Source: Angiostrongylus vasorum (lineage: Eukaryota; Nematoda; Chromadorea; Rhabditida; Metastrongylidae). Taken from it: a DNA stretch of 64,000 bases. The notes beneath the pieces were generated by a model. The model saw only the letters and a list, made by a program, of their open reading frames with translations. It was not told the origin of the DNA and did no database searches. Below are positions 10,451-22,700 of the stretch, one piece after another; the stretch's first letter is position 1; the number at the start of each line of letters is the position of its first letter. Position numbers and translations under genes: made by a program. The stretch is taken from NCBI GenBank assembly GCA_018806985.1, contig JADANN010000188.1, forward strand, positions 310,001-374,000. The letters run 5' to 3'.

Positions 10451-11724
10451 CTGACTATGGTGCGTACCCCTTGAGCACACAGGAAACCTTGCTCGTTTAT
10501 CGAATGGACGTTTAAATAGTCCGACGATAATTGAAAGGAGCACTTATATCATGACTGCAAAACCGCTTTATCGGTCAACTTAAGAATATCTACGAAACAA
10601 TTTGACATTGATCAAAGGTTGAACGCACTATCCTCCCTATGTATGTCAAGCAACGGAAGACACTGTTTGTTGGGCATTAGTTTCGACCTTCCAAAAAGGA
10701 AGCAGTATCGAAATTCATCCTCATCATCGAACCTATCTCAACATATTGCTTAAATCATATCACTTTTTTTGTATAACTATCTCCAACCACCATCACCGAC
10801 CTACTCGCCATGCGTCTCCGAAGAACGAGTCCTCAATAGATTGGCACTTCAGGATGACTTATGTGTAGTAAGCTTTATTGAATAACGTTGCTTCTCACTC
10901 ATCATCTACGGAATAATTTAGTTTTGTTAATCATAGACGGAATTCAGTTCTTCCAAAATTTCCCAGTATACCTTGAGAAAATTACGTGCGATACTGTTCC
11001 GAGAGAAAACGGAAGAGTAAGAGGACGCTAACTGTAGCCAGGGATGACGTATCAGTAGTACGCGAAATGTTTACAAAACAATGCTGCCCGTTCAGCCACT
11101 TGACACATCAGGCCTGTTGCCGACTGGCTTAATCATGTTGCACACTGTCTTTCTTATCAAGTCTCTTTCTTTACCTAAGATGTCGACAAAGTAATAAAAA
11201 CTCGGATAAAAATTTGGAAACCTATTCCGTTGGAGCCTATTAGCGGCAATCGCCGGTGGTGTAACATACTGTCCTTCTCAAATACCTTCGACTACCTGTT
11301 TGTTACTCAACAATTTTAGTTTTCTTTATTTATTCTGTGAACACTGAAGAAATATCACGTCTTTACGGGAAATTGCACAAGTTTCCTGACCATTTTCTAT
11401 TTTTGGAAGTGAATTGAAATTTCTTGTATGATGTTCCAGTCTGTGTCTTGTAAACATTGAAAAACTGATGCTCGAACTTCTTTCTGAAGTTTGTCATTAT
11501 ATTTCCACCATATCATTGTCAGATTTACAGTATTATCGATATTCACATTTTTACAGTTGTTAAACTGTAGAGTTCAGAATTTTGGGCTGCGGTGATTAAA
11601 TGTGGAATTTCGAGCAGATTTTTGATGTGACGAGTTTGATGCAAGTTGACGACGTCTGAAGCCGATGGCAGGCCGGTCGGCCCGCTAGCATTCGATTTTC
11701 ATACGCACGTGTGTCGGATTTCCA
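10451..11724. other. non-coding stretch, nothing recognised
   Basis: Mostly AT-rich. GC content rises from about 11640, just before the next exon-like block. No RNA gene or known repeat is seen. Confidence 0.4.
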
Positions 11725-11957
11725 ATGCCCCGTCGTTTTTTTCTCGTTCGCCGATGCGGCCGTTCGTCTAGAGCACATCGTTGGAACGGCAAAGCCGACG
11801 CGGTACACTCGTGCTCAACACCTGTGGCTGATGCTCCATTGCTCCAACGACGATCCTCCATTGAATCTTCACGGTTCGCCATTCGAAACTCAACTTGCAA
11901 TACCTCATTCAGTAGTGCAGTTGGATGCTCAAGAACACTAAATGTTGCACGTGGTAG
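11725..11957 (+). CDS. candidate 5' exon, Ser/Arg-rich, unidentified
   Basis: The frame opens at ATG 11725 (MPRRFFLVRRCGRSS) and runs 77 codons plus two bases to a donor at 11958 (GGTAG|GTGAAG). The second half, QRRSSIESSRFAIRNSTCNT, looks like a phosphorylatable Ser/Arg linker of a signalling protein, but this is only an impression. The block is clearly GC-richer than its neighbours, and because of this a minus-strand frame and another plus frame are also open. No partner exon with matching phase (needs one base) could be proven; a 25-base acceptor/donor pair at 13721-13745 fits in phase but is very small. Confidence 0.35.
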
Positions 11958-13239
11958 GTGAAGATATTAACAAGACAATAAGATAAACATGATTTTCGAA
12001 TGTTTCTTTCAAATCATTTGAGGGTTATCACTCAAACCTAACAATAATTTGCAGCCAGTTAAACTATTTTATTGGGTTCCTATCCACATCGTGCTATGGC
12101 ACGTGAAGCAGAGTACTTGATGCAGTCCACGAATATTACTCTTATGCAACTTGGAACAGTGTAAAGTGATAGTGTTGATTAGTTCAGCAGTTTGGTGTGA
12201 CCATTTAATCTGCTTTAATGCGATCTCAAACGAAGATCAGTAGACTTGCCACCCACATTTCGTAGGGAACAGATGTATGTGTGCACACTATAGGCCGTCG
12301 AGGATGATGACTTAGAAACACATCAACTGGCAAAATGCTGCTTAATGGCTAGTTCCTGCTCAGTATCAAACACGCTTACTAAAACATAAGTTCTTGATCT
12401 AATTAGTGAACACCATTTTTTTGACCCGTCAAATACTGAAGAGTAATCTTTATTACTCTAATGGCATAGATTTATAACTAAGACCTAAGAGTGGAAACTA
12501 AGGGTTAAAATCAGATTTGGTTTGCTCTCTGATACAGTATAAGATCTAGAATGCACTAAGTTTCATTGCTGAACTTGCTTTGCTAACAGATGAAGAAGTG
12601 GACGTTCTAATTGGTTTCCTCTAACGGGGAGAAGAATCCTCATTGAAAAAACCACTTCATATTGTCGCTAGTGTCGATGGCGACTTCTTGGTTTTTAAAT
12701 ACGTGTTTTGGTTCTACAGTGTCTTATGATTGTAACACTGGAGATTTGAATAGTCGTTGTCCTGGTTCGTCATTTCGCATCACTGAGTGTTGCGCCGTCG
12801 ACTATGGAAAGAACTGAGAGACTCCGTTCCACAAATCAAGCGAGGAGGAGGTAAGAGCATATCCGAATCGCTGTTATACAGTGTGGACAGCGGTTTTTTT
12901 CAATCGTTGACCTTGGTTCCAACAATGGAACACTAAGATTGCAGGCTCGATTGCTTCCCAAGGGAACACTATAGGAAAAAACTCCATACAGACTTCGAAG
13001 TGCCACCAAAAAATGAACCACAATACAAAAACGTCTGTACGTCTACTAGTGTATATATACAGGTCGAACTTCAAATGATCGCTCTAGTTCACTTGAAACC
13101 CAAGCTGAGTACTGGTGACCTATAGTTTTTCTCAATTTAAAAAAAACTAACTTCAACGTCTAATTATTAAACAATCGACAAAAAGTTGTAGATGTAGCTT
13201 TGAGCCATTTTTGTTACTAATTTCGAGATCAATTTATAA
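11958..13239. other. non-coding stretch, nothing recognised
   Basis: AT-rich DNA without supported exons or repeats. Confidence 0.4.
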
Positions 13240-13450
13240 CTACAAGAATGTTGAGATCGGGATTTCAGGTGCGCTTCGTACCTGTGATTGCCCTTGTCAG
13301 GGGCTCACGTGCTATCCACCACTCCGGCCAAGGCCCCTGCTTTGCCTTTCTCTCGGTGTTGTTTTTACTCTATCGATACTATCAGTAATCACTCGTCGAT
13401 GGGGATGATCCGTGGGACACAAGTTAATAATTGTTATCCCGCTGAATTTG
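13240..13450 (+). mobile_element. MITE family M, degenerate copy
   Basis: Diverged forms of the MITE blocks occur in order: AGAATGTTGAGATCGGGATT for the arm, TTGTCAGGGGCTCACGTGCT and CACCACTCCGGCC for the centre, and ATCAGTAATCACTCGTCGAT, GGGGATGATCCGTGG for the spacer found at 54.5 kb. It is clearly older than the copies at 3.7-4.2 and 54.3 kb. Confidence 0.5.
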
Positions 13451-14225
13451 TTTCCAAGTTCGCAGGCATACATAAACCAAAGAAAGAAAAGGCATTAATT
13501 TCAAGAAATTTTCAGTTGTAAGTGGTTCAAAAATCAAAGCATCGCTAGTAATCTTTAGCTGGTATTAATTTACGTGGGTTAACCACCAATGCTCATGTTA
13601 TTTGAGCATAAATTAAAAATTGTATATAAATTTAAGTAAATATTAAATAAGCATAAAAGGCATAAATTGTAAGGAAGATCATAAAATGTTGGATTTTTTT
13701 ACAGTACGCACTGTTTTTCAGGACCGACGTCCTGTTAACACAATCAGTAATCGCTATGTTATTGTGTTCTTAATGAACTCTAGAATAAATGCGCTAATAA
13801 TACTATGATCCCATAAAGAACATCGCAAATTCGCTGGCGTGTCCTCACATATGCTGTTCGCTCTCCGTCAACCGTTGTCCCTATAAGTGGTAGAGTTCGG
13901 GTGTCGATTCTGGTGCAACTTAAAGATCTGCGTATTTCTGTCTTTAGTGACATGCTAGGTGCTGGTCGAGCGTGAATTCCATTAGAAAACTTCTTTGCCT
14001 TCGACCAATTGAGGTCGTTGTAACAAGTAAAACCCAGAATATGGTAAATCATTGCTAAATTTGAGATGCATAATGCCGGTTTCTGCTGTGGGGGGTTACG
14101 CCGCCGTTTTCCAAGATAACTCTACTATATTTCGACGCTCACATAGCAAGCCGGATTTAGCTAATACGAAACAAACAAGTCTAAGTGCATTACTTTTATC
14201 GCTTCTATTAGGCATAGAGCACAGA
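13451..14225. other. non-coding stretch, nothing recognised
   Basis: AT-rich. An acceptor-like CTGTTTTTCAG lies at 13710-13720, but the frame after it is short. Confidence 0.35.
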
Positions 14226-14640
14226 TCATAAATAAGGTTCTAAAGTCGGGCATTGGTGAAGAATCGTTCGGTTTTGGTACGCTATTCTCCTTTCTAAAGT
14301 TTTTTTAGTGCTTGCCTCGTAAATGACTGCTGTGATGGTGGGATTCGGATAGTTGAGCGTTTTGGAATGGCGACTGCCGCTCACCGGTCTTCCGGAGGGT
14401 GTGGTGTGCTCGTCGTGTCCCTCCACACCACGTAGCACCGGCGTGGACGAACGACCGAAAGAACGTGTGCACGAGGGACAGACGGCGTTCTTTAGATGCA
14501 CTCTCTGTGTTACGACCCGGCACTGCCCACTTGTGCTTGCGCCTGCACTTGCATTCGCGCCCACCTCCCATCCTAGTGAGAACGTGCTCTGATGCTACTG
14601 CTCGTGTTGCGCTCTGCACCAACACCTTTTGAGAATTTTC
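14226..14640. other. GC-rich block with open frames on both strands
   Basis: About 400 bases are much richer in GC than the flanks, with two plus frames and two minus frames open for 75-110 codons. The plus frame starting near 14353 reads VLEWRLPLTGLPEGVVCSS; the minus frame contains QRVHLKNAVCPSCTRSFGR. I cannot decide the strand or prove splice sites. It could be an exon, or a promoter/CpG-like segment of a neighbouring gene. Confidence 0.3.
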
Positions 14641-16326
14641 GCTCCAGAAATTTCCTGTGCCGATCTTGGGATGTCTGTGAGCACTACACGAAACTCAAAT
14701 ATCTTCTTTTCCATGCGTTACAACGATTAGCGGCCTCGAACAGGTACTGTTCTTTGAAAACGTTCCTTATGTTATTGTAATAAGGTGCACCATGTGCAGC
14801 GAACCCAAATGCACATAGAAGGATCTGATAGCACATGACACTAAGACAACTTGCGAGAAGCAGGCAGGTTATAGTAGTGATTCTAGTCGTTCCAAATTCG
14901 CTTGAATATTCTGTCATAAATTTGAAATAAGTGTTGTATGCATGGGAAGACTTCAGGATTGACTTTCTCTCCGGTGATTTTTCAAAAACATTGCAAAGAA
15001 TATTGAACATGCATTAATTCGCGGCCGGATCATATTTACATGCTGCTGGTTTATCGGTAGAGACGTCATTGTCTCATTAAGTCAGAGAATAAAACATAGA
15101 ATTTAAAGCGGACAGCAATCATAACAATTCTGCTTAGCATGATTTCTGCAGTTATAGCCTGCGAGCATTCGGACTGAGGATCCTTCCGTCGCGTGCATTT
15201 CATCGCAGTGCGCGTGCGCTCGTGAACCCAAAGGGCATTGTGGGTGCAGATGGCTGCTGCTCAGTTTACCAGTTTTTTTCCTTCCGCTCTCGTTCTCTGC
15301 TGCTCTCCCTTTTTTCATTCTTCTTGTTCTCTTTTCCTATCCTCGAATTTGCTCCTCCTTTACTACTTCATAGTCATCCCATAAGTCAATAATCTGTTTG
15401 CATTTGAACCACTTTAAACTTGCTTTTTGCTAGTGTGTTCAATCAAAGAGGGAGTTTTCAAATCGTCATATCTAATTAGCAAGATGTCTTTGTTTTTCCT
15501 ACTCCACCGTAGTTTGTATCACTTTCGAAGGACGTTGTTCTATAAGTTTTTTGACGTTGATATGTAATGCCACTTTGAAAAATACATTTAGAATACCCCT
15601 ATTGTATCCTGCTAATGTTTCCCTCGTTTTTTGTCGTGTACTTCGTGTTTAACGAATATCCTATATCACAGACAGTTTAAAGAAGGTGCTGACTACTATT
15701 CTGTTTCTGAGGGGTACTTTTTTATCTTTTTCTAATTGTGGGAATCGTCTCATTTCTCCAGCATGACGATTCTTCCATATTGTCTATGCGGCGGTAGGCG
15801 AGAGAGAATGGGAGGCGTAACATCGTCGCTCTTATTGGCCAGAGCTGCAGTTCCGCGTACCGTAATCTCCGTCTGCATTGCTTCGTTCTCCTACACTAAA
15901 AAGTGGCTGACTCGTCTTCGTTTTCGGTTTCACATCATTCTTCTTTGCGAGTAGCTCCAAAGCAACTATTATAAAATGTTTCACGCTTGGTAACTATTTA
16001 GACCGTCATCGCAGAACCGTTTTCTTGTAGTTTTTATTTTCTAAATTGTCTTAGAAACTGGGGTGTTCCATGTCAGGAATGGCTATTGTCGACACAATTT
16101 AATTACAATCACTAGGTAGTAGTTTCAGAGTTTATTGCCATATCGTTCGATTCGGAGATAAAAGGTGGGTGTTTCTCTGCTTTTTTGGCGTTGTTCTTGA
16201 AGGGGCCTAGATTTAATAAATTTCTGAAATTTGTTGTAGAGTCGTTCTGTCGTGATCATCTATCCAGCCAACATTTGTTGCAGTTCATAGGAGCTAATCA
16301 ATATTTTTGGTCACCAGATCTCACAG
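14641..16326. other. non-coding stretch, nothing recognised
   Basis: AT-rich, with a pyrimidine-rich region around 15260-15370 and moderately GC-rich patches at 15.1-15.25 and 15.78-15.9 kb. No supported exon. Confidence 0.35.
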
Positions 16327-16557
16327 GTCATCAGTAAACGACAAGATATGATAAAGCTGGAAACCTGTTGCTACCTCCGGCACACTGGCAACTGTCATGT
16401 CGAATCTACACACTGTGTTCTGAAGGAATCGCTAGAAACTAGATACTTATACAGCGCGGTATGCTCAGACTTCGATGACGATCAGTTGTCAGTGAGCGGT
16501 CATTCTAATTCTGCATCGTCAGAGATTTTGCTTACTGGTTACTGTTACTCACAATAA
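16327..16557 (+). CDS. candidate terminal exon, unidentified protein
   Basis: The acceptor AGATCTCACAG (ending 16326) leads into 76 open codons and a TAA at 16555-16557. The frame begins VISKRQDMIKLETCCYL, has several Cys and His residues, then an acidic/serine-rich segment (CSDFDDDQLSVSGHSNSASS) and ends LTGYCYSQ. A C-terminal tail of a membrane or signalling protein would look like this, but no family is recognised. AATAAA overlaps the stop codon (16552-16557), so a polyadenylation site directly after it is possible. It may belong with the exon-like blocks at 10.2 and 11.7 kb, which is unproven. Confidence 0.4.
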   Translation, partial: VISKRQDMIKLETCCYLRHTGNCHVESTHCVLKESLETRYLYSAVCSDFDDDQLSVSGHSNSASSEILLTGYCYSQ

Positions 16558-16577
16558 AATTAAGCCAAAGCATTAAT

Positions 16578-16796
16578 TTGCTGAGCCATTTGCCCTTTTT
16601 TCCGGCCGCACGATATCGATTTTTCTTACAAAAAAGCGCGTGCGCGCGCGTCTGCGGCAATGGCCGCGCCTCGTCCGCACGCTCTCATGTAGGCAGTCGC
16701 TCGTCAGCCCAAATCCCGAGTGCTGGTGCTGAAGCCACTATCGCTACACAGACCCGCCACGGTGTCATGGCCCTTCAGTCAGCTTCCAGCTGAACA
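16578..16796 (+). other. GC-rich open frame after 16.33 kb exon
   Basis: A roughly 70-codon open frame with a (GC)n-like core (GCGCGTGCGCGCGCGTCTGC) ends in TGA near 16791. The translation is Ala/Ser/Arg-rich and without a domain. It may be an exon, or a GC-rich regulatory patch. Confidence 0.25.
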
Positions 16797-16799
16797 TCC

Positions 16800-19257
16800 T
16801 GTCCTCAAGCGTCTACCATGTACAGGAGTTGGCCTCAGTGCACAGCTGAGGTAGTTTTAAATGTTATGACTTAGTTGTTCATAACATTTATCCTACTTCG
16901 TCTGTTCCTGAGATATGCAACTCTTCACCGCTGCATGTTTCCATATATCTCGAAAAAAGCCCCAGCTCTCAGAAAACCTTTCTTCAGGACAGTTTATTTG
17001 ATTGACTTTCGAGTTTGTATTTTTATACGGGGGATCAGTGTGATCCGATATTGGAGCAAATCTTCAGCAAGGATTGGTGTGTGACAATATTTGATGAAAG
17101 ACAGTGATAAGTCCATGTTTTAAAAATTTTGATAGGTAATAAAGATCATTACTAAAGCAAAGCATTTCAGGGAAGTCTGGTTTTTTGCTCCCAATAATTT
17201 CAACGGATTTTTTTAAAACTCAGCTGAGCAACAAAAAGAGCCACTGGCTGCCTCCAAATAAAACGAATCATTATGTCCGCACATCCGATACATTCTCATT
17301 AAAAATTGCTCGAAATCCCATTTCAAGTGAGTAAATTTTTTTCTGCTTCTGGATCTTTTAGAAGCCAGATGCTGTGTAGGTAAAAACATCGCCCATCGCC
17401 AATACGTGAATTATAGTCACGTAAGTTGTTGTATTCATACCGTAAGAAAGGCGATTGGTGTAATATTGGAATCGGCTAGTCACGCTGACTCATCGAGTTT
17501 AAGCTCAAACCGTCTACTGGTATTCCACTGGGGGGCTCGACGAGAAGATATGGACTACTCCCCTCTAATGGGACGTGTCTGAAATTCGGCTAGATGATGT
17601 GAGAACCCAGTTAGGAAAGTGTTCTTACGAAAAACTATGTCATTATTTCTCACCGGTTATCTATTCAGTAACTTTTAGAAACCGCAATTTGTGGAATTTA
17701 TTTTTTTCATGCATTGCTTTGGTAGTTTATTTGATTCTGCCTGCTACATCGCCGATGATTGATCAGTCAACCACTTGTAGAAATCACAGCCTTCGTTAAG
17801 GAATCCCAGTCGGAAGGCAGTAAATTTCCCATCTTCAAGAGCCAACAGCAGCTTGTGCTGATGAAATTGAGAAATCCATGCATGGCTACTTATGATCCGA
17901 GGGAAAGAATGCAGACCAGTGGTTAATGTTCTAGTTAAGAACGAAGCCGATAAGTTCTAATGCCGTGCAGAACACACACGTGATGTTCCACTGCTTCTGT
18001 GGATGACGCTTTCAAAACAATGAAACAAACTGAGGAAGTGCTGGTGCTCTGTGTCATGTGAATATGGACCATTCAGGTAAGCTAAACTCTATATAATTTT
18101 ATACATATCAAATTTAAATAATTCTCTATAATGTTGCAAATATCAGTGCCTTATCAGTGAGAGTTAAAGTTCATGGTAAACAGCGAGCCATACATATGTC
18201 TCTATTTCATTTCTGATTGAAAACGACCGCTATTATAAGAAAGCAGCGTATTTCTACAGCAAAGGCCTGCCAGGACAATCTTGAGGGAAATGCAGCGAAT
18301 GGCAGTTTAAGGAGTTTAAGAAAGCCTAACAAAATAGTGACGATCTTTCTACAACATAATGTGAAACTATGGCAGCAGTACCAGATACACAAATCTAGTT
18401 TATTTTTTTTGTTTATGTCTTGATAATGTATATGCATTTCTAAAACTAATCAGTTCTTCTACAATCGAAGACGCGACTCTGTCATTTCGTGTTACAAAGG
18501 AGTCCTTTTCTGTGGTACTTTATGAGGAGTTAATTTAATGGACGAACCATGAAGACACTCACAGTGTCCGGCCGGTTTGTGTCATCTTACGTATTTTTGA
18601 GGTATAACATATGTGTTGACTCACTAGAAGAGGTTTGTACCATCCAGCAATTGATTCCGCCAGCAGTACTCCACTATTGGTAATCGATATCGTTTTTTTG
18701 TATTGTTGTTGTCGTCTACATCCGATAAAAAACACGATAATTCTTCCATAGTATGGCATTTATATCGACTGCACACAAGGTTTAAGGCCGAAACCTAGAA
18801 GACTGCACTAACAAGGTTGCGCATACTTACAGCTTGAGATTGGTGTGAATTGGCGTATCAGCAGAGCTGTCTACAAGTCAGTTTTTGTTTTTTCCTCAGC
18901 AGCTGCGCAGTTGCAAAAAGCCCTGAGGAGGTTTCACCGTGGTTCTAGGCTAAACATTCATTAATCATTCAGTTAATGTACCTCCAATACAGAATTAATG
19001 ACATCAATGAACGTGTGTAATATGAAGCATTGCACTCTCTCGAATAGCACTGTTTGTAACGGTTAATTGTACGTTATCTATAACAGATACTTTTTAAAGC
19101 AGTTGTATAACATCAGTTCTTAATCCTCCTAGTACCCTCTGAACGCTTTCTAAAATTGGACTGAATACGCATCACTTGCAAAATTTAGCGTAGCAAATCC
19201 ATTTCAAAATAAACCTTTGTGTTTCTAAGAAGGAGAGCAAAAAGATATGAATACGCT
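16800..19257. other. non-coding stretch, nothing recognised
   Basis: About 2.4 kb of AT-rich DNA downstream (3') of the exchanger gene. Small open frames on both strands around 18.2-18.4 kb mirror each other and have no support. Confidence 0.4.
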
Positions 19258-19263
19258 TTTATT
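19258..19263 (-). terminator. possible polyadenylation signal of the Na+/H+ exchanger
   Basis: TTTATT on the plus strand is AATAAA on the minus strand, about 290 bases beyond the exchanger stop codon. It is the nearest canonical signal I saw. Confidence 0.35.
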
Positions 19264-19550
19264 ACTTGCAAAACTCAAAACCCACCACTAGGAAATACGG
19301 ATGGTATTTGGTGTGTTGTGTGTTAAGTATTAAATGCTGAAACGGTGATGGGCTACTTCAATAAATGAAGGAAACAAACAACATGCTTTCTGAAGAATGT
19401 TGAAACTGGAGCGTTCTATTTATAAGCACTATTTATGAACACAATAATAATAAAATGATATTGTGCTGCTGTTTCGGTAATGCTCAGAACAATAACAAAA
19501 CAATGCTTTCCTGTGCGACACTTGGACATTAAACACTATTTACTTGGAGG

Positions 19551-19703
19551 TCACACACCGAATCGTTCTAGTAATCTGAGTCGCTGTTCTTCAGCGGACA
19601 ACGCCGAATACTTTTCCATGAGCTTCTCACCACGCGATGTCGGTGTGCGCATTAACGTTGGCTGCACGTAATTGTGGTTAAACTCGGACAGACGTCGACG
19701 CCA
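19551..19703 (-). CDS. Na+/H+ exchanger exon 13 (terminal)
   Basis: The acceptor CACATTTCAG precedes TGG at 19703. The reading is [19 protein letters not shown], then [21 protein letters not shown] and TGA. The WxxxLxxFNxxYV pattern is what NHEs have directly after the 'GIE' helix of the proximal tail. The protein ends here, so the long regulatory tail of vertebrate NHE1 is absent. Confidence 0.85.
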   Translation of the reverse strand, partial: WRRRLSEFNHNYVQPTLMRTPTSRGEKLMEKYSALSAEEQRLRLLERFGV

Positions 19704-22700
19704 CTGAAATGTGAGTTGGGAGGAGGGTAAGGAGTGGAATCGTGCAGTGATATCAAAAAACTCATTATAGTGCTTATGACGTTAGTTTCTATTCAATGGC
19801 AAATGTTCTAGTGAAAATACTTCCATACTATTCACACATGATAATTTGTGAGCAAGGAAATTTTCAGAACACAGCAAACTGACGTAGTTTGATCCTCGCA
19901 TTCCGATGATCGCTTCCACACCGGCCATCATGTCATCACCGCTCTGAAACAGTTGGTTTGGCTGGCTGGGACCTGCCACACTACTCTGTTGCACTCAGAG
20001 GCCTGGCATCGCCGAACCCCCTCATCACTCACGCGGCGTCGCGCGCTCTTCATCATGCCAACAAACACTACCATTATGTTTCATCGACTCTTCAGTTTTC
20101 CATCCATATGGTAGCGAATCTTGAAGATTTAATTCTGTCATAAAACATTTAATGACTTACGCACATGAGTTAACACCTGCTGAGTAACTGTTTTTTGTTG
20201 CGGCTCTTGTGTTTTCACATTAAGAAGACGCACCAGTGGTTTGATGGTTGTGCCCTAGAAAAGCATATAACAAAACTTGTACTCATTTGTCCAAAGTTCA
20301 CCGAATAGTGTTTGCAAAGAGTGTTCATTGGGTCGGTAGTCCGAAAGTGCTGGTTGGCAACCCGAGAGTACTGGTTTGTACTTTGTTTGGAGTTGGAAGA
20401 ATTTACTGGTATGTAACGGCATACAGGGTTGCACAGTGCAAACGCAAAAAGTCGCGTACGTTCATTGAGAACACGGAGGTTTTTCCGGTAAACGCGGATT
20501 ATAGACATCTATCACGAGTCCCCTTAGTTAGCGGAAACTAATTCGCAGCTTTGTGGTCTTACAGAACGAATGCATTTATGCATGCTCATTCAAACCAGTC
20601 GATAGTTGATGAAATCGAAGGTCGCATAAGTGCTGATGGAGTAATGGCACTAAAAATTGTAATCTGGAAAAGTTCATAACTTCGTTCTGGCTGGCCATGT
20701 GTGCGGTAACGACATCGTCACAATATATAACTTTTATCCGTTGCCCATTATTTCTTGACGGCACAGTAATGTGTGGAATACAACCACAATGACGCTGAGA
20801 TATTTGCAAAAACCCGGACGACAGACCAAATGGAAACGCAATAACCCTTTCCGGGGATCATCGTCTGTTCATAGCTTTTCATACAGAATGGATAACTGCA
20901 TCGCTTCGTTTCTACAGGCTTGAAATCTTTTGTGCAAGTTTCAATTCTTTATACTGAAGTTATTTTTTTCTTGTGTAGTATGTCCAGCTTAGTCTCTGAT
21001 GGGCAAATTTCTTAACCAGAGATTGGTTAGGGCTTAAGAAAACTTTGATATTTACTATGTTTTTATAAAGTATAAGTGATATTTACTATGTATAACCAAC
21101 TACTAATTGAAATACAATTACAATGGGCCTGAGATATGAGCGAAAATCAGAACCTCAGATGGGCTTTGAAGACGCGATTACCCATTCCCGGACTCTCATG
21201 CTATTGACCACGCTAAGTGAGGGGCTCTTACCTTCATCCTTCAAGCGCTATGTGAATAGAGAAAAAAGGGAGGAAGAAGAGGAATAGAGTGAATAAAATG
21301 ATTGAACAAGTGGACAATGAAAAAAGAATGAATAGAGCGCTAGAGAAAGCAAACTAAAGGTCTCGGTTGGTGTGATGGATAGCAGATGAGTGAGGCCCTG
21401 GAAGTGTAATCACGGGTTCAAAGCACAACTGATGCTCCGAGTTTTGCTATATTTCATCATCTTTGTGGTTGTATTCCAAATAGTACCCTCCCATGAAAAA
21501 AATTGGGAGTATACAGAAGCTGGGACAACTGACTAAACTTTGTTCCTTGTAACAAGGATTACATAAGAAATACCAAACATAAGACCTCAACTATGACTTT
21601 TTCGTGAAAGAGGCTTTTTTGATATATGTTTTTTCTAATTCGATAAATACTCTTATACAATTCGAACTAGATGCCTTAGGCTCTGACTTAGTGGTAATTT
21701 AGCACAAGAATTCAACTGTTTTCCACTCACTAAATGGAAAGCAGACTTAGCGAGCTCACTTCTTTGCCACTTCGCTTCTGATATATTGTTGAGCACAGAG
21801 TTCTGCTATTTTTGACAGTACTAGGTGTTTGTATAATTTCACGAAAGGTGACTTAGGCTCAACCTGTAGTTAACGAAATTAATTGGAATACCTGAAAGAA
21901 CACAGTGATGACAATAACCACCACTGTGGTTGAAACTAGCATGTCTTTGGCAGGAATCGCATCCTTGTCTGAAAGTTATGTAAAACGTTGTAAAACGTAG
22001 CTCTTGCGAAAAAATCCCAGGTAAGTATTAGCCACAAACCTAATGTCATCACCAAACCGTAACAGATTGCACCACGTAGACCGCCGTACCCCATGATTAC
22101 CTGGTCCATAAGACCGATTTTTTGGACGCGTTTCTCGTTTGCAATCCATGTTAGAATCATCACTCCTAGGCGAGTACTTAACTACATATGCGCTTTTATG
22201 TACGAAGGAAATGTTCGTATCGTTAAGTAAACACTTCATTGGGCAACGCTTGTCGCTATTTAGCAGAAATTATAGGAAAACTATGAACATTCTCTTCACA
22301 ATCATATTGCTATGTTCACGAAAAACTACATTTATCTTGCGCATCAATTTCACTTGTCATGTGGTAAATACTTGTCTTCATATTTTACCAGGATAAAGTT
22401 CAGTTTTTTCTGGAGCACACAAAAATTTGAACAAGAGGGGGCACGTTTAACAGCGTAGAAAATGTCTCCTGATGTATTGTCAGCTTTGCTGCTCCACGTT
22501 TGCATTTAAACCTCTAACAGTTTGAATATTGTCTTGAATGGTTCTGGAACTTTAATGGTCAGCAAATTGGCGAAATATTTTATAAAAGTTGTGTCTATTA
22601 TTAAGGCTATGGAGTAAAGTTTTTTTTCTTTAAGTCCATAAAATTAGCAAGTTCTCCACTGCTTTATTGAAGCGGAAATTATTTCCTTGTCGCAAAATCT

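Noticed and set aside
14353..14592. Immunoglobulin-like signature (VHEGQTAFFRCTL) in a GC-rich block
   Set aside because: The expected downstream Trp and second Cys spacing are absent and the strand of the block is undecided.
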